Source: Betaproteobacteria bacterium (GTDB lineage Bacteria > Pseudomonadota > Gammaproteobacteria > Burkholderiales > Rhodocyclaceae). Taken from it: a stretch of DNA of 37,678 nucleotides. The translations under genes and the position numbers were made by a program. Location of the stretch: the NCBI GenBank assembly GCA_016208415.1, contig JACQYB010000022.1, positions 29,442 to 67,119 on the forward strand, in the 5' to 3' direction. Each line of letters begins with the position of its first letter. The first letter of the stretch is position 1. Shown piece by piece: positions 26,300 to 35,762 of the stretch. The notes under the pieces are model-generated. The model did no database searches and was not told the origin of the DNA. It worked only from the letters and a program-made list of their open reading frames with translations.

Positions 26300-27844
26300 T
26301 CAGCTCGCCGAGGCGCTGAGCAGGTAGATCTCGCAGCTGTCGGTGCGTTCCACCTGGCGGATGACCTTGAGGTTCAGTTGCACGCCGCCCTTGCGCGCCC
26401 GAACCACCTTGCCCACCGTCAGGCGGTCCGGCGGGACGATGAGCCCCGGGGCGTTGTCGTAGGCGGCCAGCCGCGGCACGAAGATGACCTTGGTGCGGGC
26501 CCTGTCGCTCATCGGCACCAGCAGGGCCACGGCCTGGGGGCCAAGGGTTTCCAGGCCCAGTTCCACGTCGGTACCGCCCAGATGCAGGGCGCGCCGGCCG
26601 ATGCCCAGGTGCAGTCCGGCGCGGTCGCGGTTGCGCACGGCGAGAATTTCGCCGATGCGCACCTGCGAGGTGTCGCCGCTGCCGTTGCGCAGCGCAAAGC
26701 CCGTGGGACTCTCGTTGATGACGGTCCATTCGCTCCAGCCTGGACCGCGAACGACCTCCTGCTGGACGGTGTGTCGGGCGCGCCCGGGGGACGGAGCCTG
26801 GACGAGCAGATCCCAGATCCGTTCCAGCCCCGCCACCAGGTCCACCCGGGGGTGGAAGTGGGCGCGACGATGGCGACGCTGCGGCGGGCTGGTCCACATC
26901 TCGTTGAGACGGCGCAGCAGGCCGGCGTAGTCGGCGCGGTCGGCCAGTTGCGGCAGGCCGAGCTGGCGCGCGCCGATGCCCTGGCGCAGGCCCTGCATCT
27001 GGGCGTCGAGCTTGCGCAACAGGTCGGTGCAGTCCAGCAGGAAATCTCCCTCGCCGGCGACCCCGCCATTGGCCACGACGGCCGGCCGGCCGGGGTGATC
27101 CGAGCGGCGCCGGACCAGGAAACTGCCAGCCAGGGCGGCGGGGACCTCTCCCTTTTCGATGGGCTTGAGCCGCACCAGGCGCCCGTAGCGGGCGATGAAG
27201 CCGCTCGCCCAGTCAAGCTGGCGTGGGCCGAGGCGCGCCGGGTCGGCCATGCCGTGGAGCAGGGCGTCGATGAACACGCGCTTGGGAGAGGCGGTCTCTC
27301 CGGCCAGGGCCTGGGCGGAAAAGCCGCAGCGACGCGCCAGGGTGTAGAGATCGTGCAGCGACGACCAGACCGCCGACGATGGCCGTCGGTAGAGGCGGTA
27401 GCTGAGCAGCGTGCGGCGGGCGATCAACTGCATGGCCCGTACGGTGGCGAGGTGACGCTGCTCCTCCAGTCCGAGCACGATCCAGCGCCCGCACAACTGG
27501 CGCGCCATGGATTCGTATTCGTTGGTCAGGCGCTTGATCAGGCGACGCAGGGCGAACGCCTTGCGCTGCAGGGGCGAGGGCAGGGGCAGCCCGCTGTCGG
27601 CGATTTCTTCCTCAACCTCGCGTCGCAAGGGTTCGGCCGCCTCCCGCACCAGTTCCACCATGGCAAGCCGGTTGCGCAGGCTGGGCTTGGCCCGCGCGAC
27701 CAGGTCGAGATGGCTCATCAGGCGACGCAGGGCCTGGGGTGTGTCGGAGCGGGGCAGGGCGCGCAGCATCGCGGCCAGTTCAGCGACGCTCAGGCGTGGC
27801 TGCGGCGTGGCACGGGTGCGCGGAAGGAGATCAAACAGGAGCAT
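26300..27844 (-). CDS. Large protein with a C-terminal PilZ-like domain
   Basis: A 514-residue, mostly helical soluble protein. The last roughly 190 residues look like a PilZ cyclic-di-GMP-binding domain: an arginine cluster RRHRR at 323-327 (RxxxR) and, about 50 residues later, NESPTGFAL at 377-385 (matching the [D/N]xSxxG motif), then a beta-rich stretch. The gap between the two motifs is longer than in simple PilZ proteins. The first 300 residues have no domain I can name. The start ATG at 27844 (MLLFDLLPRT) is preferred over the upstream open frame, which looks non-coding, although the ribosome-binding site is weak. Its role is unknown; cyclic-di-GMP sensing is an inference from the motif. 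Confidence 0.7.
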   Translation of the reverse strand: MLLFDLLPRTRATPQPRLSVAELAAMLRALPRSDTPQALRRLMSHLDLVARAKPSLRNRLAMVELVREAAEPLRREVEEEIADSGLPLPSPLQRKAFALRRLIKRLTNEYESMARQLCGRWIVLGLEEQRHLATVRAMQLIARRTLLSYRLYRRPSSAVWSSLHDLYTLARRCGFSAQALAGETASPKRVFIDALLHGMADPARLGPRQLDWASGFIARYGRLVRLKPIEKGEVPAALAGSFLVRRRSDHPGRPAVVANGGVAGEGDFLLDCTDLLRKLDAQMQGLRQGIGARQLGLPQLADRADYAGLLRRLNEMWTSPPQRRHRRAHFHPRVDLVAGLERIWDLLVQAPSPGRARHTVQQEVVRGPGWSEWTVINESPTGFALRNGSGDTSQVRIGEILAVRNRDRAGLHLGIGRRALHLGGTDVELGLETLGPQAVALLVPMSDRARTKVIFVPRLAAYDNAPGLIVPPDRLTVGKVVRARKGGVQLNLKVIRQVERTDSCEIYLLSASAS

Positions 27845-28253
27845 GGGCGTCGGCCGTATCGTTGGATGCGCCACGAGAGCGGCGCTGCGGGCGGGGGCTG
27901 TGTTCCCCGCCGCGATGCGAACCGCCTGCACTCGTTGCGTGGTTCATCGTTGTCATGGTTCCCGGTTGCCGCCCAGCTCGAATCCAGTGCCCGGTCGCGA
28001 TGTGTCTGCATGGCCGAGCATTGCCGCGGAACCCACTATAGCGGGGACCGACATCCGCCACCGCAGGCTTTTGTCACGCCCCCGAAGGCGACATCCCCCG
28101 CGCGAGGGGGAGGATGCGACATGCGTCACGGCCGGGCCGTCGTCGCCGGGCAACCGCCCGGTGGCGGGGCGCGGCGTCGCACTACGCAGCCCGACCTTGA
28201 CCTCGGCGCCGTGCCGGGAGAGCATGCGTCGATGGCTTCGGAGGCGTCCTGTC
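27845..28253. other. 409-bp divergent intergenic region
   Basis: This lies between the PilZ-like gene (minus strand) and the EEP-family gene (plus strand). No convincing gene is seen on either strand. A hairpin at 28092-28116 pairs CATCCCCC with GGGGGAGGATG (8 bp with one bulged A), and a TATAGT hexamer on the minus strand near 28035 could be a -10 element for the PilZ-like gene. Otherwise nothing is recognised. Confidence 0.5.
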
Positions 28254-29105
28254 ATGCGCATCGTTACCTGGAACATTCAATGGGGCCGCGGTGTGGACGG
28301 CCGGGTCGATCTCGAACGCATCGTGCGGGTGGCGCGCGCCACCGCCGATTTCGACGTCCTGTGCCTGCAGGAGGTGGCCATCCATTGCACCGGCCTCGCC
28401 GGAAGTTGCGGCGAGGACCAGGTGGCCATGCTGCAGGCGTTGCTGCCGGGCTACGAGGGCTATTACGGCATCGGAGCCGATATTCCGCATAGTCGCCGCG
28501 GACGCAGCGTGTTCGGCAACCTGGTCCTGAGCCGCCTGCCCGTGCTTCAGGTGTTCCGCCACCTGCTGCCCTGGCCGCCGGACCCGGCGGTACCCAGCAT
28601 GCAGCGGGTGATGGTGGAGGCAGTGGTGCGAGCGTCGTGGGGGCCGCTGCGGGTGCAGACGACCCATCTGGAGTACTACTCCCCCGCGCAGCGCATGGCG
28701 CAGGTGGATGCGCTGCGGGCGCTGCATGCCCAGGCCTGCGCCCATGCGCTCAGCCCGCGTCCCGAAGGTGGCCACGACCAGCCGTTTGCCGCCACGCCGC
28801 GCCCGGCCAGCGCCGTGCTGTGCGGGGACCTCAACTTCCAGCCCGACGATCCCGAGCATGCCCGTCTCACCGCGGCCATCGACCACGGCCGCCCCCGCTT
28901 CGTGGACGCCTGGGAGGCGCTGCATCCGCAGCAGCCCCACCCCGACACCGTCGGCCTGCACGGGGCGGAATGGCCGGATCACCCCTTCTGCTGCGACTTC
29001 TTCCTCGTCACGGAGGATCTGGTGCCGAGGCTGCGGCGGGTCGAGGTGAACGCCGAACCCGATGCTTCGGATCATCAGCCGATGCTGCTGGAACTGGCGG
29101 ATTGA
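28254..29105 (+). CDS. Endonuclease/exonuclease/phosphatase (EEP) family protein
   Basis: A 283-residue metal-dependent phosphoesterase of the DNase I-like EEP superfamily. Catalytic landmarks are all present: Asn7 in TWNIQWG, Glu40 in LQEV, His138 in TTHLEYYS, Asp192 and Asn194 in GDLNFQ, Asp248 in CCDFFLV, and Asp273-His274 in SDHQP. Members cleave DNA, RNA, phospholipids or inositol phosphates, and the substrate of this one cannot be inferred. There is no signal peptide. GGAGG sits 8 bases before the ATG at 28254, which fixes the start; the long open frame upstream is not coding. Confidence 0.88.
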   Translation: MRIVTWNIQWGRGVDGRVDLERIVRVARATADFDVLCLQEVAIHCTGLAGSCGEDQVAMLQALLPGYEGYYGIGADIPHSRRGRSVFGNLVLSRLPVLQVFRHLLPWPPDPAVPSMQRVMVEAVVRASWGPLRVQTTHLEYYSPAQRMAQVDALRALHAQACAHALSPRPEGGHDQPFAATPRPASAVLCGDLNFQPDDPEHARLTAAIDHGRPRFVDAWEALHPQQPHPDTVGLHGAEWPDHPFCCDFFLVTEDLVPRLRRVEVNAEPDASDHQPMLLELAD

Positions 29106-29188
29106 AAGGGGGGTCGGTGCACCCCGGAGGCCGGTCCTGGCGGCTCGCGTACAGGGGTTCTGCGGCGAGGCGAAGGAGCGACAGGGTG

Positions 29189-29204
29189 TGTAACAGTTTG
29201 TAAT
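29189..29204 (+). promoter_or_regulatory. Direct repeat TGTAAC/TGTAAT upstream of glycine-zipper gene
   Basis: TGTAAC at 29189 and TGTAAT at 29199 are spaced exactly one helical turn (10 bases) apart, 74 bases before the start codon. This geometry is typical of sites for OmpR/PhoB-type response regulators. The regulator is not identified. Confidence 0.35.
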
Positions 29205-29277
29205 GGTCGTCATCGGTCCCTTCGGGGCGGGCGTTTTTCGGGCAGGCACACAACCCAGCCTCGGAAAGGGACGAATC

Positions 29278-29724
29278 ATGAAAAGGACGATATTGGCCGC
29301 GGTGGCGACGAGCGTCTTGCTGGCTGCGGCGCCTGCGTGGGCAGACCGTGGGACCGCGATCCTTGGCGCCGCCATCGGCGGCGCGGCCGGTGCGGTGGTG
29401 GGGCGCGAGGTGGGCGGCCCTGGCGGGGCCGTACTGGGCGCGGCCCTGGGCGGCGCGGCCGGCGTTGCGGTGACCCAGAACTTGGGCGGGTACGGTCGGG
29501 ACCGTGTGCAGGTGCGCGAGCCGGCCTATGTGACGCCTCCCGCCTTCGGCTATGGAGGTTACGGCGGTTACGGCCGTCCTGGCTACCGCCGCGCCGACGT
29601 CGGCAACCACTACTGGCTTGACGGGCGGGATCGCGACCGCGGCTGGGACCACGATGACCGCCGCCATCACGACCGTCATCACCGCCACCACCACGGCCAC
29701 GGATTTGACCGCGGTCACCGCTGA
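29278..29724 (+). CDS. Exported glycine-zipper protein with His-rich tail
   Basis: A 148-residue protein with a signal peptide (MKRTILAAVATSVLLAAAP, cleavage near AWA-DR) followed by a glycine-zipper region at about residues 22-62. The zipper has two similar parts, GAAIGGAAGAVVG and GAALGGAAGVAV, separated by a short polar link, which suggests a helical hairpin inserted in a membrane. A Gly/Tyr-rich middle (YGGYGGYGRPGYR) leads to a His/Asp/Arg-rich C-terminus with more than ten histidines. The start is set by GGAAAGGG upstream of the ATG. Function is unknown; metal binding by the tail is possible. Confidence 0.82.
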   Translation: MKRTILAAVATSVLLAAAPAWADRGTAILGAAIGGAAGAVVGREVGGPGGAVLGAALGGAAGVAVTQNLGGYGRDRVQVREPAYVTPPAFGYGGYGGYGRPGYRRADVGNHYWLDGRDRDRGWDHDDRRHHDRHHRHHHGHGFDRGHR

Positions 29725-29733
29725 TCCGCGCCG

Positions 29734-29751
29734 CCGCCATTCACTTGGCGG
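29734..29751. terminator. Short inverted repeat between convergent genes
   Basis: CCGCCA and TGGCGG pair over 6 bp around a 6-base loop, in the 70-bp gap between the glycine-zipper gene and the convergent hydrolase gene. There is no T-run, so the terminator call is weak. Confidence 0.3.
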
Positions 29752-29794
29752 TGCAGGCCGCGTTTCCCCCGGGGGCCGGGTGTGCGTGCCGGAG

Positions 29795-30597
29795 TCAGTC
29801 CTGTAGCCGGATGAAGGCGCGCAGGGCGTCGAGCAGCGCATCCGGCTGCTCGGCCATCACGGCGTGGCCGCAGCCGGGCAGCAACACCTGCCGCGCGTCG
29901 GACAGGGCTTCGAGCAGCGGGCGCGTGGCACGGGGCGGGGTCATCTGGTCGCGCTCGCCGCACACCAGCAGGGCCGGGCAGCGCACCCGCGCGGCGGCCT
30001 CCAGGCCGTCAGCGTAGCGGTTGCAGGCGGCGAGGTCGGTATGGAGCGCGCCACAGGTGCTGCGTTCCATGAGCCGCAGGTTGGCGCCGGCCATCCACAT
30101 CCCCGGCACGGCGTTCCCGCCGAGGCGGGCGCGGGGGCCGAAGGACCAGGCATTGATCATGGCGCGGGCGGCAGGTTCGTCTTCCCGGGCGGCTTCGAGA
30201 AGTGCTTCGGATACCGGCATCGGTGCGCTGCAGCCCACCAGGGCGATGCCGGTGACCCGCTGGGGATCGCGCGCCGCGGTCTCCAGCGCAGCGAGGGAGC
30301 CCATGCTGTGCCCCACCAGGCACGCGCTTTCCACCTTCGATGCGTCCAGCAGGGCGATCACCCAGTCGGCCAGGGCGCCGATGCTCTCCAGCGCAGGCCC
30401 GGCGCTGCGTCCGTGTCCGGGCAGGTCGGGCGCCAGGACGTTCCAGCCGTGGTGGGCGAACCAGCGGCTCTGCAGCGTCCAGACGCTGTGGTCATGGGCG
30501 GCGCCATGCACAAAGACCACCGTGGGCGCAACTCGTCCAGATTCGCGCCCGCCGCGGTAGATGAATGCGGCGCGGCCGGCCACCATCTGCTCCGAGA

Positions 30598-30601
<4 letters not shown>
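29795..30601 (-). CDS. Alpha/beta-fold hydrolase
   Basis: A 268-residue alpha/beta hydrolase with a complete catalytic triad: nucleophile Ser99 in GHSMG, Asp218 in CGERDQM and His246 in GCGHAVM. The oxyanion-hole motif VHGAAHD lies at about residues 31-37. The closest general types are esterases, haloperoxidase-like hydrolases and C-C bond hydrolases, and the substrate is open. Its start codon overlaps the stop of the upstream sulfhydrylase gene (ATGA at 30598-30601), so the two are translated together. A homoserine-ester-related role is possible but unproven; it does not look like MetX. Confidence 0.88.
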
Positions 30602-31902
<1,301 letters not shown>

Positions 31903-32025
31903 TCCGGGGTTCCCGGCTTTGCCTGTGCGGCCGCGGACGAGCACTGTCCGAGAGATTGACCGCGGGTCATGCCGTTTGCTCGCGTCGCGAACCGAGCCGC
32001 CGGGTCGGATCGCGGATCGAACGGA

Positions 32026-32238
32026 TCAGGCCGGTTCGTCCGGCTCGAGCATGCGCTCGATGAGCGAGATGCGATCCTTGATCAGCAGCTTGCGCTTTTT
32101 CAGGCGCCGCATCAGCAGCTCGTCGGAGGGCGGTGCCTCGGCGAGCCGCGCGATCACATCGTCCAGATCGCGATGCTCGATCTGCAACGTGTGCAGTCGG
32201 GTGCGGAGTTCTTCCGGATTCGTGGTCTCCAGCATCAT
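32026..32238 (-). CDS. YdcH/DUF465 family small protein
   Basis: A 70-residue, highly charged protein predicted as a helical hairpin or coiled coil (LRTRLHTLQIEHRDLDDVI, then LLMRRLKKRKLLIKDRISLI). The pattern, including the LKKRKLxIKD motif, identifies the DUF465 (YdcH) family, widespread in proteobacteria and of unknown function. GAGGAG lies upstream. Two adjacent ATGs (32238 and 32235) are possible starts. A candidate promoter lies about 115-140 bases upstream. Confidence 0.88.
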   Translation of the reverse strand: MMLETTNPEELRTRLHTLQIEHRDLDDVIARLAEAPPSDELLMRRLKKRKLLIKDRISLIERMLEPDEPA

Positions 32239-32350
32239 CTGTTCCCGATCTCCTCAGAGGTGCGCATGGCATGGCGACGTGGGAGCGAGCCGCATCGCGG
32301 CGCACAGTGCAGCGGTGGGAGCGGCGCCGCGCCGCCCCGCGCGTGCAGTT

Positions 32351-32379
32351 ATGTTAGGCGTCCGTGGACTGAAAGACAA
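32351..32379 (-). promoter_or_regulatory. Candidate sigma70 promoter of the YdcH gene
   Basis: On the minus strand TTGTCT and TAACAT are separated by exactly 17 bases. Each hexamer matches the consensus at four of six positions. The leader to the start codon would be about 105 bases and contains a GC-rich self-complementary stretch. Confidence 0.45.
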
Positions 32380-32506
32380 CCTTGCGGGAGACGGCTGCGC
32401 CGCAGCTTGAAATGACACGAAAAGACCTCGGCTTCGGGCTCAAGAGGGGCCTCGCACGTCCGTTGAAAGAACTGAGGGCGGCGCATTCGCACACGAGAGG
32501 TCAGCC

Positions 32507-32740
32507 ATGCAGATTGTGTTCAACGATCCGGTTCTGTACATCGTCGATTACCCGGCGCAGGACGCCGTGGAGGTGATCGACAAGCGCCATGGCCTGGGCG
32601 CCCTGCTGCGGGACGAGGCAGCACGGCGCTTCCGTCGGGAGTTCCGTTCGCTGCTGGATTCGGACGGCGAGGGCGAGGCCTACGATGACTTCCTGACACG
32701 CTACCAGGCGCTGCTTACCCAGCCCGCGGTCTATCACTGA
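32507..32740 (+). CDS. DUF3567 (BTH_I0359-like) family protein
   Basis: A 77-residue protein. It begins MQIVFNDPVLYIVDYPA, has the central EVIDKRHGLGALL and ends FLTRYQALLTQPAVYH, which I recognise as the DUF3567/BTH_I0359-like pattern found mainly in betaproteobacteria. Function is unknown. There is no signal peptide or membrane segment. GAGAGG lies about 7 bases before the ATG at 32507. Confidence 0.8.
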   Translation: MQIVFNDPVLYIVDYPAQDAVEVIDKRHGLGALLRDEAARRFRREFRSLLDSDGEGEAYDDFLTRYQALLTQPAVYH

Positions 32741-32922
32741 GGGCCAAGGAGGGGCGCAACTACCCCGGGCGTTCATTGGGCCGTCTCACGCCATGCCGCG
32801 ATGCCCCCGTGTCAGGCGGCAAGGGCCCCGCGCGTCAAGGGCTGCGTCACAACGGTGGTCGCGGTAAAATCGGAGGCCGGGCAGGTTCCGCCCATCCACC
32901 ACACCGATCCCGGGGAGCAGCC

Positions 32923-33240
32923 ATGCAGGTCCACATCAAGGTCACCTTTGGTCAGGGCAGGGACTACGAGTTCAGGTTTCCCGCCGTCGATCTCGCCGAT
33001 GGCACCGCGGAAGCGGCGCGCCACTGGTTCGAGGAGCAGTTCAACGCCCTGGAATGCCAACCGCTCAACCCCCTGGGCAAGGTCCTGGTGCTCGACCGCA
33101 TCCTGTGCGTGGCCCGCGAAATGGGTGAGCGCCCCTTCGCTTCCGCCGACACCGTGGCACAGACCTTCGCCCGCAACGTCGCCCTGGCGCTCAGGCGCGA
33201 CGCGGTCACGGTGGACCTGGCGGCGCTGGCGGTGGGCTGA
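32923..33240 (+). CDS. Conserved hypothetical protein, 105 residues
   Basis: A soluble alpha/beta-type protein that I do not recognise. It starts with a beta-strand pattern (MQVHIKVTFGQGRDYEFRF), has an amphipathic helix (AARHWFEEQFNAL), and ends with a long helix (VAQTFARNVALALRRDAV). GGGGAG lies 7 bases before the ATG, which fixes the start and supports expression. greB begins 22 bases after its stop, so it is probably co-transcribed with greB and the bio genes. A TAAAAT hexamer at 32865-32870 could be a -10 element for this operon. Confidence 0.72.
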   Translation: MQVHIKVTFGQGRDYEFRFPAVDLADGTAEAARHWFEEQFNALECQPLNPLGKVLVLDRILCVAREMGERPFASADTVAQTFARNVALALRRDAVTVDLAALAVG

Positions 33241-33262
33241 CGCGGGTCGGCGGGTCCATGAC

Positions 33263-33823
33263 ATGAGCAAGGCCTTCGTCCGCGAATCCGAAGAGGACGA
33301 CGACGAGATCGAAGCCGGTCCGTCGCTGCCTCCGGGCGCCGGCTACTACATGACGCGACGCGGCTTCCTCGTGCTCAAGGAGGAGCTGCGCCAGCTCCTG
33401 GAGTGCGAACGCCCGACGCTGGTGGAAACGGTGGCCTGGGCCGCCGGCAACGGCGACCGTTCGGAAAACGGCGACTACATCTACGGCAAGAAGCGCCTGC
33501 GCGAGATTGACCGGCGCATCCGCTTCCTCATCAAGCGCCTGGAAAACGCCACCGTGGTGGACCCGGAGGACCAGCGCGGCATCGAGCAGGTGTTCTTCGG
33601 CGCCACCGTCACGTTCTGTGACGTCGCCGGCGGCGAGATCGTCGAGGAACAGACATTCCAGATCGTCGGCGTGGATGAAGCGGATGCCTCCCGGGGGCGC
33701 ATCAGCTGGATCTCGCCACTGGCCCGCGCGCTGATGAAGGCGCGCGAGGGAGACATCGTCCGCTTCCAGAGCCCATCCGGGCTGCGGGAGATCGAGGTGG
33801 TCGCCGTAGCCTACGGCGACTGA
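33263..33823 (+). CDS. greB: Transcription elongation factor GreB
   Basis: A 186-residue cleavage-stimulating factor that enters the secondary channel of RNA polymerase and rescues backtracked complexes. The N-terminal coiled coil carries GNGDRSENGDY (residues 62-72) with the two tip acids Asp65 and Glu68, followed by KKRLREIDRRIRFLIKRLEN. The C-terminal FKBP-like domain contains SPLARALMKAREGD. Compared with E. coli GreB there is an extra N-terminus of about 24 residues with an acidic run (ESEEDDDEIE). It is followed after 4 bases by bioF, so it appears to head, or sit within, the biotin operon. Confidence 0.94.
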   Translation: MSKAFVRESEEDDDEIEAGPSLPPGAGYYMTRRGFLVLKEELRQLLECERPTLVETVAWAAGNGDRSENGDYIYGKKRLREIDRRIRFLIKRLENATVVDPEDQRGIEQVFFGATVTFCDVAGGEIVEEQTFQIVGVDEADASRGRISWISPLARALMKAREGDIVRFQSPSGLREIEVVAVAYGD

Positions 33824-33827
33824 ATCC

Positions 33828-34988
33828 GTGCCGGCGCAGGACTTCTCCGCCGAACTGGCGCGGCTTGACGCCGCCGGCCTGCGCCGCGTGCGCCGCACGC
33901 TGGACGGTGCCCAGGCCCCGCGGGCCAGCGCGGACGGGCGTCAGGTCCTTTCCTTCTGCAGCAACGACTACCTCGGCCTCGCCGCCCACCCGCGCTTGGC
34001 CGCAGCCGTGGCCGAAGCGGCGGCGCGCCACGGCGTGGGCGCCGGCGCCTCCCATTTGGTGAGCGGCCATCATGCCCTGCACGGTGAGCTGGAAGCGCAG
34101 TTGTCGGAGTGGATGGATCGGCCCTGCCTGCTGTTCTCCGGTGGCTACATGGCCAACACCGGGGTGTTGCCGGCCCTGGCGGGGCGGGAGGACGCCATCT
34201 TCGCCGACCGCCTGGTGCACGCCTCGCTGGTGGACGGCGCGTTGCTCTCGCGCGCCGCGCTGCGCCGCTTCCGCCACAACGACGTTGCCCACCTGCGCCA
34301 GCTTCTCGAAGCCACGCTGGCGCGCCGCCGCCTCATCGTCGTGGACGGGGTCTTCAGCATGGACGGCGACCTGGCACCGCTGCCGGCCCTGCTCCGGCTG
34401 GCCGAGGAGTTCGACGCCCTGCTGTATGTGGATGACGCCCATGGCTTCGGCGTGCTGGGCGGACAGGGTCGCGGCACGCTGGAACATTTCGGCGTGGCCA
34501 GTGCGCGCATCGTCCATCTGTGCACCTTCGGCAAGGCGGCGGGCAGCGCCGGTGCGGCGGTGTTTGCGGAAGCCTCGGTGATCGAATGGCTCATGAACAC
34601 CGCCCGCACCTACATCTACACCACGGCGCTGCCGCCCCTGGTGGCGGCGGCCACCCTGGCGGCGCTGCAGGTCATGGCGGAAGAACCTTGGCGACGGGAC
34701 CGCCTGGTGACCCTGGCAAAGCGCCTGCGACAGGGCTGCGCCGGCCTGCCGTGGCGGCTGATGCCCTCGGACACGGCCATCCAGCCACTGCGGGTGGGGA
34801 GCAACGAGGCGGCGATGGCCCTGGCGGCGCGGCTGTGGGAGCAGGGGATCTGGGTGCCGGCGATCCGTCCGCCCACGGTGCCGGAGGGCTCGGCGCGGCT
34901 GCGCATCTCCCTGTCCGCCGCCCACGCCGAGGGCGATGTGGATCGGCTGGTGGCCGCGCTCGTCCGTGCGGCGGAAGGAGCAGCCTGA
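33828..34988 (+). CDS. bioF: 8-amino-7-oxononanoate synthase
   Basis: A 386-residue PLP enzyme that condenses pimeloyl-ACP (or -CoA) with alanine, the first ring-forming step of biotin synthesis. The PLP lysine is Lys236 in CTFGKAAGS, at the same number as in E. coli BioF. Asp202 and His205 in VDDAHGFGVLG bind the cofactor, and FCSNDYLGLA and HGVGAGASHLVSG are family motifs. The start is GTG at 33828, 4 bases after the greB stop, with little ribosome-binding sequence, so coupling to greB is likely. bioH follows after 3 bases. Confidence 0.95.
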   Translation: MPAQDFSAELARLDAAGLRRVRRTLDGAQAPRASADGRQVLSFCSNDYLGLAAHPRLAAAVAEAAARHGVGAGASHLVSGHHALHGELEAQLSEWMDRPCLLFSGGYMANTGVLPALAGREDAIFADRLVHASLVDGALLSRAALRRFRHNDVAHLRQLLEATLARRRLIVVDGVFSMDGDLAPLPALLRLAEEFDALLYVDDAHGFGVLGGQGRGTLEHFGVASARIVHLCTFGKAAGSAGAAVFAEASVIEWLMNTARTYIYTTALPPLVAAATLAALQVMAEEPWRRDRLVTLAKRLRQGCAGLPWRLMPSDTAIQPLRVGSNEAAMALAARLWEQGIWVPAIRPPTVPEGSARLRISLSAAHAEGDVDRLVAALVRAAEGAA

Positions 34989-34991
34989 GGC

Positions 34992-35762
34992 ATGGGCCTG
35001 CACGTGGAGGTTCGCGGCGAGTCCGGCGCGCCGGACGTGGTGATGCTCCACGGCTGGGCCATGCATGGCGGCGTGTGGGGCGAATTCGCCGACCGGCTGG
35101 CGGGCATGGCCCGCTTGCACGTCTTCGACCTGCCCGGCCATGGCCTGAGCCGCTGCGGCGGTGCGGACGGCCTGGAGTCCCTGGCCGATGCCGTGCTGGC
35201 CCAGGCGCCGCCGCGGGCGGCGTGGCTGGGCTGGTCCCTGGGCGGGATGGTGGCGCTGACGGCCGGCTTGAGGGCGCCGCAGCGCGTGTCGCGGCTGGCA
35301 CTGGTGGCAACTTCGGCGTGCTTCACGCAGCGCGACGACTGGCCCTGCGCGGTGGCACCGGACGTTCTGGCGGAATTCGCCGACGGCCTGGAGCGCGACG
35401 TTGCCGGCACGGTGAAACGCTTGGTGGCCCTCCAGGCCATGGGGGCGGAGAATGCCCGTGCCCAGGCGGCGTGGGTGCGGCAATGCCTGGCGCTGCGGCC
35501 CGTGGCCCAAGTCGACGCCCTGCGCGCCGGCCTGGACATTCTTGCGCGCAGCGACCTGCGCCCGTGCCTGGCGGCGCTAAGCCAGCCCGTGGCGCTGCTC
35601 GCCGGCGCCCACGATCCACTGGTGCCCCAGGAGGCGACCGAGCGCATGGGCGCCATGTTGTCCAACGCCCGCCTGACCGTGTTCCGGCACAGCGCCCACG
35701 CCCCCTTTCTCAGCGAACCGGAAGCCGCGGCGCAGGCGGCGGCGGAATTCCTCCGTGGCTGA
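34992..35762 (+). CDS. bioH: Pimeloyl-ACP methyl ester carboxylesterase
   Basis: A 256-residue alpha/beta hydrolase that removes the methyl group from pimeloyl-ACP methyl ester and so ends chain building in the BioC-BioH route. The triad Ser82 (GWSLGG), Asp208 (GAHDPL) and His236 (HSAHAPF) matches the E. coli enzyme in order and almost in number. MLHGWAMHGGVW near the N-terminus provides the oxyanion hole. Lying between bioF and bioC strongly supports the assignment. The last 8 bases overlap the start of bioC. Confidence 0.94.
   Translation: MGLHVEVRGESGAPDVVMLHGWAMHGGVWGEFADRLAGMARLHVFDLPGHGLSRCGGADGLESLADAVLAQAPPRAAWLGWSLGGMVALTAGLRAPQRVSRLALVATSACFTQRDDWPCAVAPDVLAEFADGLERDVAGTVKRLVALQAMGAENARAQAAWVRQCLALRPVAQVDALRAGLDILARSDLRPCLAALSQPVALLAGAHDPLVPQEATERMGAMLSNARLTVFRHSAHAPFLSEPEAAAQAAAEFLRG

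Noticed and set aside
26378-28492. 704-codon plus-strand frame opposite the PilZ-like gene
   Set aside because: It crosses the intergenic region and the EEP gene start in the wrong frame and shows no domain.
29108-29125. Hairpin GGGGT/ACCCC after the EEP gene as terminator
   Set aside because: Only 5 bp of stem and no T-run; too weak to call.
31903-32025. SAM riboswitch before metY
   Set aside because: No recognisable SAM-I or SAM-II core in this leader.
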